From assembly GCF_003865075.1 (NCBI RefSeq), contig NZ_BHWB01000002.1:434001-498000 (forward strand): 64,000 nt of DNA, given 5' to 3'. A program made the position numbers and the translations under genes. Positions 9,982 through 19,216 of the stretch are shown here, piece by piece. Under the pieces are notes generated by a model. The model was not told the origin of the DNA, searched no databases, and was given only the letters and a program-made list of their open reading frames with translations. Origin of the DNA: Bacteroides faecalis (GTDB lineage: Bacteria; Bacteroidota; Bacteroidia; Bacteroidales; Bacteroidaceae). How positions within the stretch are numbered: the first letter of the stretch is position 1; every line of letters starts with the position of its first letter.

Positions 9982-10554
9982 ATGGATCAAATTTCAAAAA
10001 ATAGATGGAGCAAAATGGTTATTTGTACTTGGCTACTATTTTCTTGCTTTCTGAACTTCATCCAAGCACAGCCTCGTGAAAACGTGAAAAAATCAACAGA
10101 TGTTTTAATGTTTGCAACTCCGGCAGCCGGTTTAATAACCACCCTTATTATGAAAGACTATAAAGGTACCAAACAATTAGTTTTAGGAGGTGCAACTAGT
10201 TTGGCAACCTCTTACATTTTAAAATACAGTATAAAAAAACAGCGTCCTGATGGCAGTGACAATCATGCATTCCCATCCAACCATACAGCCATGTCATTTC
10301 AGGGAGCTTCTTTTATCCAACGCAGATATGGATGGAAATACGGAATTCCTGCTTATCTTGTATCCGGATATGTAGCATGGGGACGTGTATATGCAAAAAG
10401 ACATGACTGCTGGGACATACTCGCCGGAGCTGCCATAGGCATCGGAAGTAGTTATATATTCACTCGTCCGTTCGCCAATAAGCATAATCTGACAATATCT
10501 CCGGCAGTTTTCGGTAATGAGCATTGGGGAATATACGCATCCATGACTTTTTAA
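9982..10554 (+). CDS. PAP2-family membrane-associated phosphatase
   Basis: A phosphatidic-acid-phosphatase-type enzyme, probably acting on a lipid or isoprenoid pyrophosphate at the outer face of the inner membrane or in the periplasm. From the Met at 9982 it has 190 residues with a hydrophobic signal (about 10-28). The three PAP2 motifs are present: KYSIKKQRP (81-89), PSNHT (98-102, catalytic His101) and RVYAKRHDCWD (135-145, His140 and Asp145). An earlier Met (9940) adds 14 residues and weakens the signal peptide, so I prefer 9982. The C-terminal end, after about residue 160, resembles a short beta-barrel-like tail common in Bacteroides PAP2 proteins. Substrate unknown. Confidence 0.85.
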   Translation: MDQISKNRWSKMVICTWLLFSCFLNFIQAQPRENVKKSTDVLMFATPAAGLITTLIMKDYKGTKQLVLGGATSLATSYILKYSIKKQRPDGSDNHAFPSNHTAMSFQGASFIQRRYGWKYGIPAYLVSGYVAWGRVYAKRHDCWDILAGAAIGIGSSYIFTRPFANKHNLTISPAVFGNEHWGIYASMTF

Positions 10555-10821
10555 TCAAGTCTCCCCGTTAAGACAATTAAGGCATCCACTCTATAATCCC
10601 TTCTACCGGATGCTGTAGATATACGTTCGGCAACCTTTTTCAAAATAGCCATCATACAACACAGGAGAAGTGATGAAACTTTGCCAAAGTTATCTACTTA
10701 CGAAATTACCAATTTCACTTAAAAGATACAAGTCTATAATGAATTATCCCCTGTTATGCGACATGGAGAATACCCAACCCTCCTCCAGTTTAATACTTCG
10801 AAAGATGAAATGTCGGGTATA

Positions 10822-11392
10822 TTACATCAGCACATATAGCCAAAGGAATTGTAATCTCAAATCAGCTATATCAGAAACATCGGAAATAAGTGAAGTAATA
10901 TCATACGAATCCCGTACTCCCGTTGCCAACACCTTACCTTCCTTCGTCTGTTTAAACAGATACTTCCCCTCTTTGTCAAATACATAAAGTTCAACTTTAT
11001 CCACTTGAGTATGAAAAGCATCATAAGTAACGAGTTGTATAAAACTTCCCACAGTAGCAACACTTGGAGCAATACAAAATTGCGTACGCGAGGTACGATA
11101 GTACTCCCAAGCTTCTTCCATCTCTTTACTTGATGTATCCTCTTTGGTTACCGGAGCCCAAAGAAATGTAGCACTTGCTATTCCGCTAACTTCTGCTGTT
11201 CGCGGATTTGCGCCTGCTTCAAGCAATGGGAAAGCATCCACCGATTTCTGATTTCTATTCCAACCAGTCCGGAACATAGTTCCGATATTCACAGCACTTA
11301 CAGCCCCTACTGCTTTGGTACGATATTCATTGCAGTATTAGCTGTGATCCACCTTCGGCACATATCCCCATCGCTCCTATTCTGTTTTGATC
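10822..11392 (-). pseudogene. Chimeric remnant: alpha/beta-hydrolase fused to a FimB/Mfa2 fragment
   Basis: Reading from about 11392, DQNRIGAMGICAEGGS resembles a nucleophile-elbow region, then a frame change leads to KAVGAVSAVNIGTMFRTGW. The text to about LVTYDAFH fits Bacteroides hydrolases (dienelactone-hydrolase-like). It then switches in frame to VDKVELYVFDKEGKYLFKQT and KEGKVLATG. That is the style of FimB/Mfa2 fimbrial proteins. The protein ends with no family resemblance at 10822. A deletion seems to have joined two genes. The 156-residue open frame starting at 11292 is unlikely to be functional. Confidence 0.65.
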
Positions 11393-11492
11393 AACGATAC
11401 AAAGGTAGGTAGAAGACTCAATAAGATGTTTTTCCCTATAGCTCAAAAAAGTTTTCCGTATGGCTATTTCATAAATCAGTCAGAAGCAATTT

Positions 11493-12701
11493 TCAATCCT
11501 CTTTTCCCAGATTTCTGACAGAAGGAATGCACATCATCCAAATTGCAGTCAAAACAATAGCAATGCCACAATAAACAAAGATGTTGGCGATACCTAAAGA
11601 GTCGGCCATAACACTGGTAATAAGTAACCCAATTATGGAAGGGAAAAGACTTACACTATCAAATAAAGCAAATACTCGCCCCAAATAATTGGGTTTAAAT
11701 TGTGTTTGCAATAAAGTAGTAAATGGTCCTGAATAAAATGGAATAACAATTCCCTGCATCACTGTCAGAATTGCAAAAAGAATAAATCCGTCAGTAGGAA
11801 GCAATCCACACAAAGCCAATGCAAGTCCCAGGAAAAAATAAGAAAAAACAATCAGAAATATCTTTCGTATTTTGGGATTCCATATTCCTAGGAGTATTCC
11901 TCCAATCAACATACCTATCCCAAATAATGCTTCAATAAGACTAACCTGATAGGCTGTTCCTGAAAAATTCTTCAAAGTCATAAGTGGCATTAATGCTACA
12001 ATCGGTAAAACAAAGAAAGTTATCAAAACCTCTGTTGCCATCACCCAACTAATTCCTCTATTCTTTAGAATAACTTTAAAGCCTTCGTACATATCATTCA
12101 CTACTCCTTTAGCTGACTGAAGTTCCTTTTTAGGATTTGGTATAAAGACAAATAACAAGGAGATACAAGCAATAAAGGCTCCTGCCACATCAAGCATCAT
12201 CACTATACTCATGTCAAAAGACAGCAATAAAATCGCACCTAATGCCGGTCCACCAATGCTACAAACGGACTGTATAGCTTGATTAACTGCAGCGATACGC
12301 ATTAATTCACTCTCAGGAGCCAATAACGGAATAGACGATTTCATAGCCGGAGTATGAAAAGCACCACCAATTGAACGAAGCATCAATAATATATAAATTT
12401 GCCATATTTCTATCACGTCAAGATAAAATAACAAAGCAATGATTCCCGAACAAAGCGCAACAAAACTATCGGCTCCAATCATTGTCCACTTACGATTCCA
12501 ACGATCAACAAAAACACCAGCAAATGGTCCTATCAATACTTGGGGAAGTAAAGCAGCAATGGTCGCATAAGATAATACTTCCGCAGAGCCTGTTTCCAGA
12601 CTTATCCATAATACAAGTGCGAATTGCGCTATCGAACTACTTAAAATGGAGAATAATTGTCCTGTCCATATAATAATGAACTTCTTTTTCCAGTTAGTCA
12701 T
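11493..12701 (-). CDS. MFS efflux transporter, Mef (MFS_3) type
   Basis: A 402-residue, 12-helix major-facilitator pump of the branch that contains macrolide-efflux Mef proteins. Family features are the opening NWKKKFIIIWTGQLFSILSS, the loop between helices 2 and 3 (GPFAGVFVDRWNRKWTMIGAD), LRSIGGAFHTPAMKSSIPLL and LGRVFALFDS. Length and topology are complete. It stands alone, next to the decayed hydrolase region and a TIGR02757 gene. Drug specificity cannot be inferred from sequence; macrolides are a family-based guess. Confidence 0.85.
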   Translation of the reverse strand: MTNWKKKFIIIWTGQLFSILSSSIAQFALVLWISLETGSAEVLSYATIAALLPQVLIGPFAGVFVDRWNRKWTMIGADSFVALCSGIIALLFYLDVIEIWQIYILLMLRSIGGAFHTPAMKSSIPLLAPESELMRIAAVNQAIQSVCSIGGPALGAILLLSFDMSIVMMLDVAGAFIACISLLFVFIPNPKKELQSAKGVVNDMYEGFKVILKNRGISWVMATEVLITFFVLPIVALMPLMTLKNFSGTAYQVSLIEALFGIGMLIGGILLGIWNPKIRKIFLIVFSYFFLGLALALCGLLPTDGFILFAILTVMQGIVIPFYSGPFTTLLQTQFKPNYLGRVFALFDSVSLFPSIIGLLITSVMADSLGIANIFVYCGIAIVLTAIWMMCIPSVRNLGKED

Positions 12702-12949
12702 ATAATGTTAAATAGCTTCCAAATGATATGCTTCAGAATGCCAATACAAAAGTATAAACTCTAAGTCATCTACTAACTATTAATCCATTAAAATGTAGAA
12801 TTGTTCACATGAGTTATATAAATTTCCATTTAAACTTTCCTGTTCAGCGCTTTATATATTTATGAATCAAAAAGATTCAATCTTTTGACTATAATCAAAT
12901 AACCTCATCCAAATAATCATTTCTTCATCAACTAATGAATTTTTAAAAC

Positions 12950-13657
12950 CTATATTTCCCCACTAACTCCTAAACCAAACAAGGCAAAATCTCCTAAACA
13001 AGGATCATCGGGGAAAACCTCCGCCAATGCGGTAGTAATATTGCGAGCATTCTTCAACGAGAAAGTATCAGTATCTATCAAATTGAAAAAATGAGCGACA
13101 CGACAGACGTGTGTGTCCAAAGGTACAATCAAATCTCTCCGATCAAAACTCTCCCAGATGCCAAAATCGACTTCCGAGTCTCGTCGAATCATCCAACGCA
13201 AAAACATATTCAATTTCTTTTGCGGACTTTTGGAAGATACTTCGAGGAATGTACACAACTTCTCCATAGGAATCCCAGAATAGATATTCAAAGCTTCCTC
13301 TAAAGTTTCATATTTTGAATAAGCCCTATACAATCGTTGAAAATAACCATGAAAATCAGCATAGGATAACATTCTGTAAAAGCTGCTAGTTATTTCTGCG
13401 GGAAAATCCTTTTTCCATTGACAAGACAATACATATTGATATGGCGAATCCCCCATTAACTCGTGCAATACATTTGCTTTTTTCAATATCTGTTTGCGAT
13501 TACCAAAACTCATAATAGCAGTCAGCAAACCACTGATTTCTATGTCTTGCTTTTTTGTGTAACGATGCGGGAATTGCACCGGATCATTTTCTATAAATTC
13601 AGCACAGTGATATATCTCTGCACACATCAAAAGTTTATTCTTTATGTCTTCGGTCAT
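12950..13657 (-). CDS. TIGR02757 (DUF2400) family protein
   Basis: A 235-residue soluble protein of the TIGR02757 family, common in Bacteroidetes and of unknown function. Recognisable stretches are EFIENDPVQFPHRY near the start, LLTAIMSFGNRKQILKKA, DLIVPLDTHVCRVA and GDFALFGLGVSG at the end. The VPLDTHV element recalls the metal or nucleic-acid-binding face of HhH-GPD-like DNA glycosylases, but that link is inference. The gene is single with no operon partner. Confidence 0.85.
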   Translation of the reverse strand: MTEDIKNKLLMCAEIYHCAEFIENDPVQFPHRYTKKQDIEISGLLTAIMSFGNRKQILKKANVLHELMGDSPYQYVLSCQWKKDFPAEITSSFYRMLSYADFHGYFQRLYRAYSKYETLEEALNIYSGIPMEKLCTFLEVSSKSPQKKLNMFLRWMIRRDSEVDFGIWESFDRRDLIVPLDTHVCRVAHFFNLIDTDTFSLKNARNITTALAEVFPDDPCLGDFALFGLGVSGEI

Positions 13658-13899
13658 TTTGAAAGAGTATCAATCATTGAAAGTACAAAAGTACATATTT
13701 CTAAACGGAAGTGGTATGGTTTTGGCACTATACTTAGTATAGAAGGATATGTTAGAAGTCTAGAGTATTACCTTAATACATTGATTACTAGCAATATGTA
13801 GTAATTACAATTTATGGAAGCAATTAAACAAAGTCTTCTCTTTTGGTAAAAAGCATATCATTTTGAAAAGAATAGCAACCAATTAATGACTATACAACA

Positions 13900-15210
13900 A
13901 TGAAAGTTTGCAAATTTGAAAAAATTAAAGATGAAGATGAAATTAAGCAAGTAATCAACAGCATCTTAAGAGAACATCCTAATGTAGGAGTCGTTCCGGT
14001 ATTAACGAAATTACAAATATGGTTACAAGATATCTCAATCAGTTGGTTTCATGATGAAGATGAAGCTTCGCACACAACTATCTGCGCCATCGCAGAATAT
14101 TGCTCTACAATAGCAGACCATCTCATCCTGAATCCTCAATTACACCAAGAAATTAAGGTGGTGATTCAACAGTACATTGAAAATCTACATAGACTCGTTG
14201 AGAACAAAGCCGATTTACTAATTGATAAAATTATAAAAGCCGAAATATATAAATTATCTAGTCAGTTGGTTATATATTGTCTGCGTGAACAAGGAATAAA
14301 TACCAGAATTCTGGATACTGACATATTCATACAAAACAATATGGAAAGAAAACCTAATATTCCATACATTCAAGAGAATATAAAACAATACTTAGAGGTA
14401 AACCGCGACATTGAGCTATTTATCGCTCCACTCTCTTTATGTAAGAATGTGTATGGCGAAATAGATTTTATGAGTGAAAAGAGAAATGACTATTATGCTA
14501 TGATACTTGCTTCTGTCTTTCAAGCCGACGAAATTGTTTTATCAACTGAACTCGACAATATTTATGCAAATCAGAACGGCCAGAGAGAAGAACATTCATT
14601 GACATACGAAGAAGCCGAAAATCTAATAAACAGTGGCGTACATTTACTTTATGCCGAGTGTATCACCCTCGCATCGCGTTACAAAATGACCATTCGTTTA
14701 ACAGATACCCACGATCTGGCAACAGAACGCCTTTATATTTCTTCTGATGATACCGGAAGCGGTGTTAAAGCAATCCTTGCCCAAGATTCCGTTACCTTTG
14801 TTCGTTTCACCTCACTCAATGTTTTACCCGGCTATTTATTAATGGGGAAGTTATTGGAGATTGTAGGTAAATATAAAATAAATGTAGTATCAATGGCCTC
14901 CTCCAATGTCTCTATTTCAATGTTACTCAATGCAAGCCATGATACCTTACGGATTATTCAAAGAGAATTATATAAATACGCAGAAATGGTAGTTGATGAG
15001 AATATGTCGGTAATACACATTATCGGTTCCCTCCATTGGGAACGTACCCAGATGGAAAGTAATATTTTAGATACGATCAAACATATTCCCATATCACTGA
15101 TTTCTTATGGCGGAAGTGACCACTGCTTTACAATCTCCGTTCGTAACACCGATAAAAAAAGATTGATTGATTCATTATCCCAACATTTCCTTGAAGTACA
15201 ATCGGCATAA
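13900..15210 (+). CDS. Aspartokinase-like protein lacking catalytic motifs, with ACT domains
   Basis: A 436-residue relative of aspartate kinase. The opening MKVCKFEKIKDEDEI aligns with the normal MKVLKFGGTSVG, but the ATP-site KFGGTSV is lost. Other active-site motifs are also changed: where aspartokinases have GFxG there is APLSLC, where they have LGRGGSD there is MSEKRND, and the DVDGIYTADP loop reads ELDNIYANQN. In contrast, the C-terminal pair of ACT domains (about residues 285-436) is well kept, including FTSLNVLPGYLLMGKLLEIV and ISLISYGGSDHCFTISV. I infer a non-catalytic ligand-binding paralogue or a decaying gene. A ProC fragment follows 38 bp downstream. The true kinase must lie elsewhere. 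Confidence 0.8.
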   Translation: MKVCKFEKIKDEDEIKQVINSILREHPNVGVVPVLTKLQIWLQDISISWFHDEDEASHTTICAIAEYCSTIADHLILNPQLHQEIKVVIQQYIENLHRLVENKADLLIDKIIKAEIYKLSSQLVIYCLREQGINTRILDTDIFIQNNMERKPNIPYIQENIKQYLEVNRDIELFIAPLSLCKNVYGEIDFMSEKRNDYYAMILASVFQADEIVLSTELDNIYANQNGQREEHSLTYEEAENLINSGVHLLYAECITLASRYKMTIRLTDTHDLATERLYISSDDTGSGVKAILAQDSVTFVRFTSLNVLPGYLLMGKLLEIVGKYKINVVSMASSNVSISMLLNASHDTLRIIQRELYKYAEMVVDENMSVIHIIGSLHWERTQMESNILDTIKHIPISLISYGGSDHCFTISVRNTDKKRLIDSLSQHFLEVQSA

Positions 15211-15248
15211 CTAACTCCATTCAATTAACTAACAAATATCCTATTTGC

Positions 15249-15380
15249 ATGAAAATAGCAATTTTAGGTGCTGGGCCTATGGGTAGTGCAATTGCTACCT
15301 GTCTGGCACAAGACCATCTTTATAATGAAAATGATATTATCATTTCTGATCCTGATATAAATAAATTAAAAGCATTTTAG
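15249..15380 (+). pseudogene. Truncated pyrroline-5-carboxylate reductase (ProC-like)
   Basis: A 43-codon frame starting MKIAILGAGPMGSAIATCLA has the Rossmann glycine motif (GAGPMGSA) of ProC/F420-dependent reductases, then ends DPDINKLKAF-stop. The family needs about 260 residues, so only the first beta-alpha-beta unit remains. It lies 38 bp after the aspartokinase-like gene and was probably its operon partner. The following AraC gene occupies the space where the rest should be. Confidence 0.7.
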
Positions 15381-15445
15381 CAACATTGGAAAAGTCCTTT
15401 CCCCTTTTTACCTGTATTTTTGCAAAGTGAAATAACAATCAAACT

Positions 15446-16303
15446 ATGCAACCAAAGAAAACAACGAAAGAAGAATATCAGAAATGTGTAAACGTAGTAG
15501 TGGAATACATTAACCAACATTTAGGAGAAGAAATCGATTTGAAATCGCTGGCCAAGATATCAAATTTTTCACCTTTCTACTTTCACCGGATTATGAAAGC
15601 TTTCCTCGGTGAACCTATCGGCACATTTATTGTTCGGACGCGAACAGAAACAGCAGCCCGTCTACTACGCTACTCAGATATCCCGATTGCAGATATTGCC
15701 TATCGCATCGGATATTCATCACCTTCTTCATTGTCGAAAGTGTTTAAACAATTTTATGGTATTTCACCTTTAGAATATAGAAACAATAAAAACTTTGTAA
15801 TTATGAAACCAGCGATTATCAGACCTGATCTCGAACTGAAAAGGGAAATCAAAAATATTCCTGAACGAAATGTTATTTATATCCGTTTGTCAGGAGACTA
15901 CAAACTTAACGACTATGGAGGTAGTTGGGGAAGATTGTGTCAGTTCATTTTTGAACAAAAACTACCGATGGGAGAAGCAGCTCCTCTTTGTATTTATCAC
16001 GATGACCCCAAAGTCACGCCAGTAGAAAAATTACGTACCGATGTATGTATGGTGATACCTGAAAAAGTTGCTCCCAAAGGAGAGATTGGATTTAAGCAAA
16101 TTCCTGTCGGTCGCTATGCAACGTTTATCTATAAAGGATCTTATGAGCACCTACAAGCTGTATACGATACCATTTATGGAAAATATCTACCGGAAATGGA
16201 GTGCACAATACGTGATGAAGCAAGTGCGGAACGATATTTGAACGATCCATGCTGTACTGCTCCTGAAGATTTACTGACTGAAATTTATATTCCTGTAGAA
16301 TAA
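15446..16303 (+). CDS. AraC-family regulator with GyrI-like effector domain
   Basis: A 285-residue transcription factor. Two AraC helix-turn-helix units occupy about residues 10-115 (YINQHLGEEIDLKSLAKISN, then IADIAYRIGYSSPSSLSKVF and GISPLEYR). A GyrI/SbmC-type effector-binding domain fills about 130-285, with VGRYATFIYKGSYEHLQAVY and the end LLTEIYIPVE. Such Rob/SbmC-like fusions usually sense amphipathic drugs or dyes. A -7-like box TATTTTTG lies at 15415-15422. No obvious target gene is adjacent; the neighbour downstream is convergent. Confidence 0.92.
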   Translation: MQPKKTTKEEYQKCVNVVVEYINQHLGEEIDLKSLAKISNFSPFYFHRIMKAFLGEPIGTFIVRTRTETAARLLRYSDIPIADIAYRIGYSSPSSLSKVFKQFYGISPLEYRNNKNFVIMKPAIIRPDLELKREIKNIPERNVIYIRLSGDYKLNDYGGSWGRLCQFIFEQKLPMGEAAPLCIYHDDPKVTPVEKLRTDVCMVIPEKVAPKGEIGFKQIPVGRYATFIYKGSYEHLQAVYDTIYGKYLPEMECTIRDEASAERYLNDPCCTAPEDLLTEIYIPVE

Positions 16304-16417
16304 AAGAATAAATTGCAAAAGTCTGTCATTGTCATCAAAGTCATTTTAACGAGTATGCTCTAAACCTTCACATAATAACTCGTAAAATGTCATCTTCTAA
16401 AAGACAGTGCTATAAGC

Positions 16418-16467
16418 AAATTGCGATGAAAATTTGTTATATGAATAACAATTCTCATCGCAATTTT
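16418..16467. terminator. Bidirectional hairpin terminator
   Basis: A long stem AAATTGCGATGA...ATAAC pairs with its near-complement TCATCGCAATTTT across the tetraloop ATGA, with one bulge. It sits between the convergent AraC and lipoprotein genes and can serve both strands, with T-rich ends on each side. Confidence 0.75.
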
Positions 16468-16489
16468 ATAATCCCCAATTTCCAATAAA

Positions 16490-17248
16490 CTATTTAAAGA
16501 AAACCATCTGTGCAACTGACGGCAAATCTTCATTCATCACCTGTTCACAAGTAAAATTCCATAGCACTTTACTATCATAGGCATTCAATAGTAGCCAATT
16601 GAAAGTAGCTACACTAAAATAGCCTGTTCCACAAAAAAACACTCGTACAATTTGTTTATTGCCGGAATTACCAACCTCACAACTTATCCTGAAAGACCAA
16701 TTATCCCTAGTGTACAAAGATGGATTCAATTCTATTCCCGTCTCTACAAGATTCCCGGAATAGATGTTTTTTGATAATCCTTGATCTGATATATCCAACA
16801 AAGATCTCACCTGATTATTTGTCGAAGCAGAAAAAGCGACATGACTCAGTTCCACCGGAACATCCTCATTCACCTTCTCTATGATAACCTGATAATTGGT
16901 ACTCATTACAACATAATCTACAGTGTGAGAAGATATAGCCTGCAATATTTCTGTATTAAGCATACTCAAATTTCCCTCGTATTGCAATGCATTTTGGGGA
17001 TCAACAGCATTCAGTTCTTCCAAATCTGAATTTGTGATATAAGATAGTATTGTACTTTTCTTGTTCGGATTAATGTAATATTCTTGAGTTGATTCATTAA
17101 TATCCACGAATTTCTTTAATACATTAAGATCGGATTCATAAGGACTACCTTTTTCCCCCGAATTATCATACTCAAAACTGTCATAACATCCACATATCAA
17201 TATGGAAAAAAACAGAATGCCTAATCCCGTCAAAATTAGATTCTTCAT
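16490..17248 (-). CDS. Hypothetical lipoprotein
   Basis: A 252-residue predicted lipoprotein. Its signal peptide MKNLILTGLGILFFSILICG is followed directly by Cys21, so it is an SPII substrate. The rest is soluble, with no motif I recognise. Near its start is the element YDSFEYDNSGEKGSPYE. It is a single gene with a 190-bp gap to the DUF3829 gene upstream. Location in the outer membrane or periplasm is inferred from the lipobox. Confidence 0.75.
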   Translation of the reverse strand: MKNLILTGLGILFFSILICGCYDSFEYDNSGEKGSPYESDLNVLKKFVDINESTQEYYINPNKKSTILSYITNSDLEELNAVDPQNALQYEGNLSMLNTEILQAISSHTVDYVVMSTNYQVIIEKVNEDVPVELSHVAFSASTNNQVRSLLDISDQGLSKNIYSGNLVETGIELNPSLYTRDNWSFRISCEVGNSGNKQIVRVFFCGTGYFSVATFNWLLLNAYDSKVLWNFTCEQVMNEDLPSVAQMVFFK

Positions 17249-17437
17249 AATTACATAAGGTATTAGTTATTTTATATAGATCATTTAGTTTTTTGTGATG
17301 GCAAAAATAAAAGAAAGCCAATACAAAAACCTTGATCAAATTCAAGAAAACAACTAATACCTTACTAATATAAAGATTATTAACAAATAGCTTCTTCTCT
17401 CATGAAACTAATCATTAAACAACAGGAGGTTACTTTT

Positions 17438-18307
17438 TTAAATGACAGAAAGTCCATATTCATAGGCATCCATCATAGAACTATACTCCTCATCAGAATA
17501 TTTTCCCTTATCTCTGGCTTTCTGCATATCCTTCATAAAGGATTCTACAGTAGACAGAAAATCCTGATAAGTTTTCATCTCTTTATCATAGCCAGCAACA
17601 CTAGGAAGTTTTTTAGCAGCTTCTAACTGTTTCCTCAACTCTGCCATTTTTAAGTCAATTCGAGCACCATCCATTACATGTTTACGACTATATAAGTTCA
17701 GAATACTTTGTGCTGTAGAGGACATCTTCCGCATAGCCATTATCTGATCTTTCAAAGGTTCGTCAGCCAACAATTCTTTCTCTGATTGTTCCACAAAAGG
17801 AGCCAATGTATCAAAAATCAATTGTTTATATTCAGACAATTCTATACTTAACCGATAATTCTCATCCAAAAGTTGGCTGGTTTTTGCTGTATCCTTTGCT
17901 TTTTTGTAAGTCAAGAACTTATTAAAATTCGCATAAAATTGATTTCGTACCCCAAATAGCCCACTATAAGTCTGCTCCAAATGTTGGCGGATTTCTTCAC
18001 TAAAATAATTTCCCGGATGCATCAATTCTGCAGTATCCTGTGCAGAAAGTTCCGGAGGGGCAATCGGAGAAATCTCTGGAACTTTACCAGTTTGCTCCAT
18101 ATAGCCAAGCACAGCATTAATATCCTTCGCGTTAGCTACATGTTTTAATACGCTAAGTGATGTATGATAGTAATTTATCACTTTACTTGCATTATCCAAA
18201 TCTTCCGCATTCACTGCAGCGGTAGCCTGTTTCTTGCTTCCTCCCGAACAAGAGACCAATAGTAAAACACCTAATAGTGCTCCAAAAAATAAAAAACTCT
18301 TTCTCAT
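17438..18307 (-). CDS. DUF3829-type lipoprotein
   Basis: A 289-residue lipoprotein with signal MRKSFLFFGALLGVLLLVSC and lipidated Cys20. The mature part is almost all alpha-helical, with a spread of Lys, Glu and Ala. Its C-terminal third (KHVMDGARIDLKMAELRKQL) and general layout fit DUF3829, a helical family of unknown role. The gene appears to be transcribed alone; no promoter was scored. Confidence 0.7.
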   Translation of the reverse strand: MRKSFLFFGALLGVLLLVSCSGGSKKQATAAVNAEDLDNASKVINYYHTSLSVLKHVANAKDINAVLGYMEQTGKVPEISPIAPPELSAQDTAELMHPGNYFSEEIRQHLEQTYSGLFGVRNQFYANFNKFLTYKKAKDTAKTSQLLDENYRLSIELSEYKQLIFDTLAPFVEQSEKELLADEPLKDQIMAMRKMSSTAQSILNLYSRKHVMDGARIDLKMAELRKQLEAAKKLPSVAGYDKEMKTYQDFLSTVESFMKDMQKARDKGKYSDEEYSSMMDAYEYGLSVI

Positions 18308-18540
18308 AATGTTTTCTTTACTAAGTTGTAGATAGAATGATTCGCTTATAGCAAGCCATAGAAATAACTTACTTTTTACTATAACAATAGAAATTGATTT
18401 TTGCTGATTAATAATTTATAAAACACAAAATAAAAGTTCTATTTTTAGAAAAACGTCAATCATTTATTCTTAAACGATTAGTAAACAATGCCGGTTTCAC
18501 AAATGTTATCGTCCATATATTCATTAAAAATAAAATCGAT

Positions 18541-18867
18541 ATGGAACAATCATTTCAAAAAGGAACATTACTCCATTTAACATCTCTCATCGAATATTCA
18601 GATGGAGGTATCATTAGCAAACAATTAATCAAAAGTCCTTCGGGAAATATCACTCTGTTCTCTTTTGGCAAAGGAGAAGAATTAAGCGAACATCGGGCTC
18701 CGTTCGATGCACTCATACAAATACTGGAAGGAGCAGCAAACATTATTATCAATGGAACACCTTTTATGGTAAAAGCAGGTGAAAGCATTATACTTCCGGC
18801 AAACATTCCACATGCTGTAACAGCTATCGAAAGATTTAAGATGTTATTAACGATGATTAAGGAATGA
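18541..18867 (+). CDS. Small cupin-domain protein
   Basis: A 108-residue single-domain cupin. Motif 1 is degenerate but visible in LSEHRAPFDALIQILEGAAN, and motif 2 is GESIILPANIPHAVTAIERF. Metal-ligand candidates are His60 in SEHRAP, Glu72 and His96 in IPHAV, by my count. Such proteins act as small-molecule binders, isomerases or dioxygenases, and this sequence does not decide between them. It starts with a normal ATG, and its 3' end faces the sRNA candidate on the opposite strand. Confidence 0.85.
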   Translation: MEQSFQKGTLLHLTSLIEYSDGGIISKQLIKSPSGNITLFSFGKGEELSEHRAPFDALIQILEGAANIIINGTPFMVKAGESIILPANIPHAVTAIERFKMLLTMIKE

Positions 18868-18883
18868 ACAACCTCAGTGGTAT

Positions 18884-18959
18884 AAAAACAAAAAATGGCT
18901 ACTCATCACGAGCAACCAATCTTTTGTTAACCTTAAATCTAATACTTATGAAAAAAACA
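18884..18959 (-). ncRNA. sRNA candidate, dispersed family, copy 1
   Basis: On the minus strand a start near 18959 gives an RNA of about 75 nt with the family core, which includes AGTATTAGATTTAAGG and TTAACAAAAG. It then forms a hairpin (GGTTGCTC/GAGTAGCC, 18897-18917) followed by a T-rich run. This copy is the most diverged of three, with an extra T in the poly-T stretch and ACAGTG in place of CAATGTG. No open frame is needed to explain the conservation. Confidence 0.7.
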
Positions 18960-18964
18960 CTGTA

Positions 18965-19035
18965 CAAAGATACCAATTTCAGGTTTAATAGCAAATTTCA
19001 AGGTTAGAATCGGTCATATTATAACATGGTTTAAA
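18965..19035 (-). promoter_or_regulatory. Promoter and conserved upstream box of sRNA copy 1
   Basis: Minus-strand -7 box TATCTTTG (18972-18965) and -33 box TTTG (18995-18992) are 19 nt apart, an exact match to the Bacteroides consensus. A further box, TTTAAACCATGTTAT on the minus strand (19035-19021), lies 25 nt beyond the -33 box and recurs at the same distance in the other two copies. Confidence 0.7.
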
Positions 19036-19182
19036 GTTCTCGGCAGCGCATTAACATTTCACACTTTTTGAATTAACAATTAACACATTCATTCACAATT
19101 CTACTTACATTCATTTATCACATAACTATTGATCATCTACAAATTACTTTGTTTCGACTCATCATTAATATAATCCAAAACA

Positions 19183-19212
19183 TTGTTACACTAGTTATTT
19201 TTAGTACTTTTG
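19183..19212 (+). promoter_or_regulatory. Promoter of the DUF1848 gene
   Basis: TTG at 19183-19185 and TACTTTTG at 19205-19212 are separated by 19 nt. The -7 box ends only 4 nt before the ATG at 19217, so the transcript should begin at or next to the start codon. Confidence 0.55.
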
Positions 19213-19216
19213 AATT

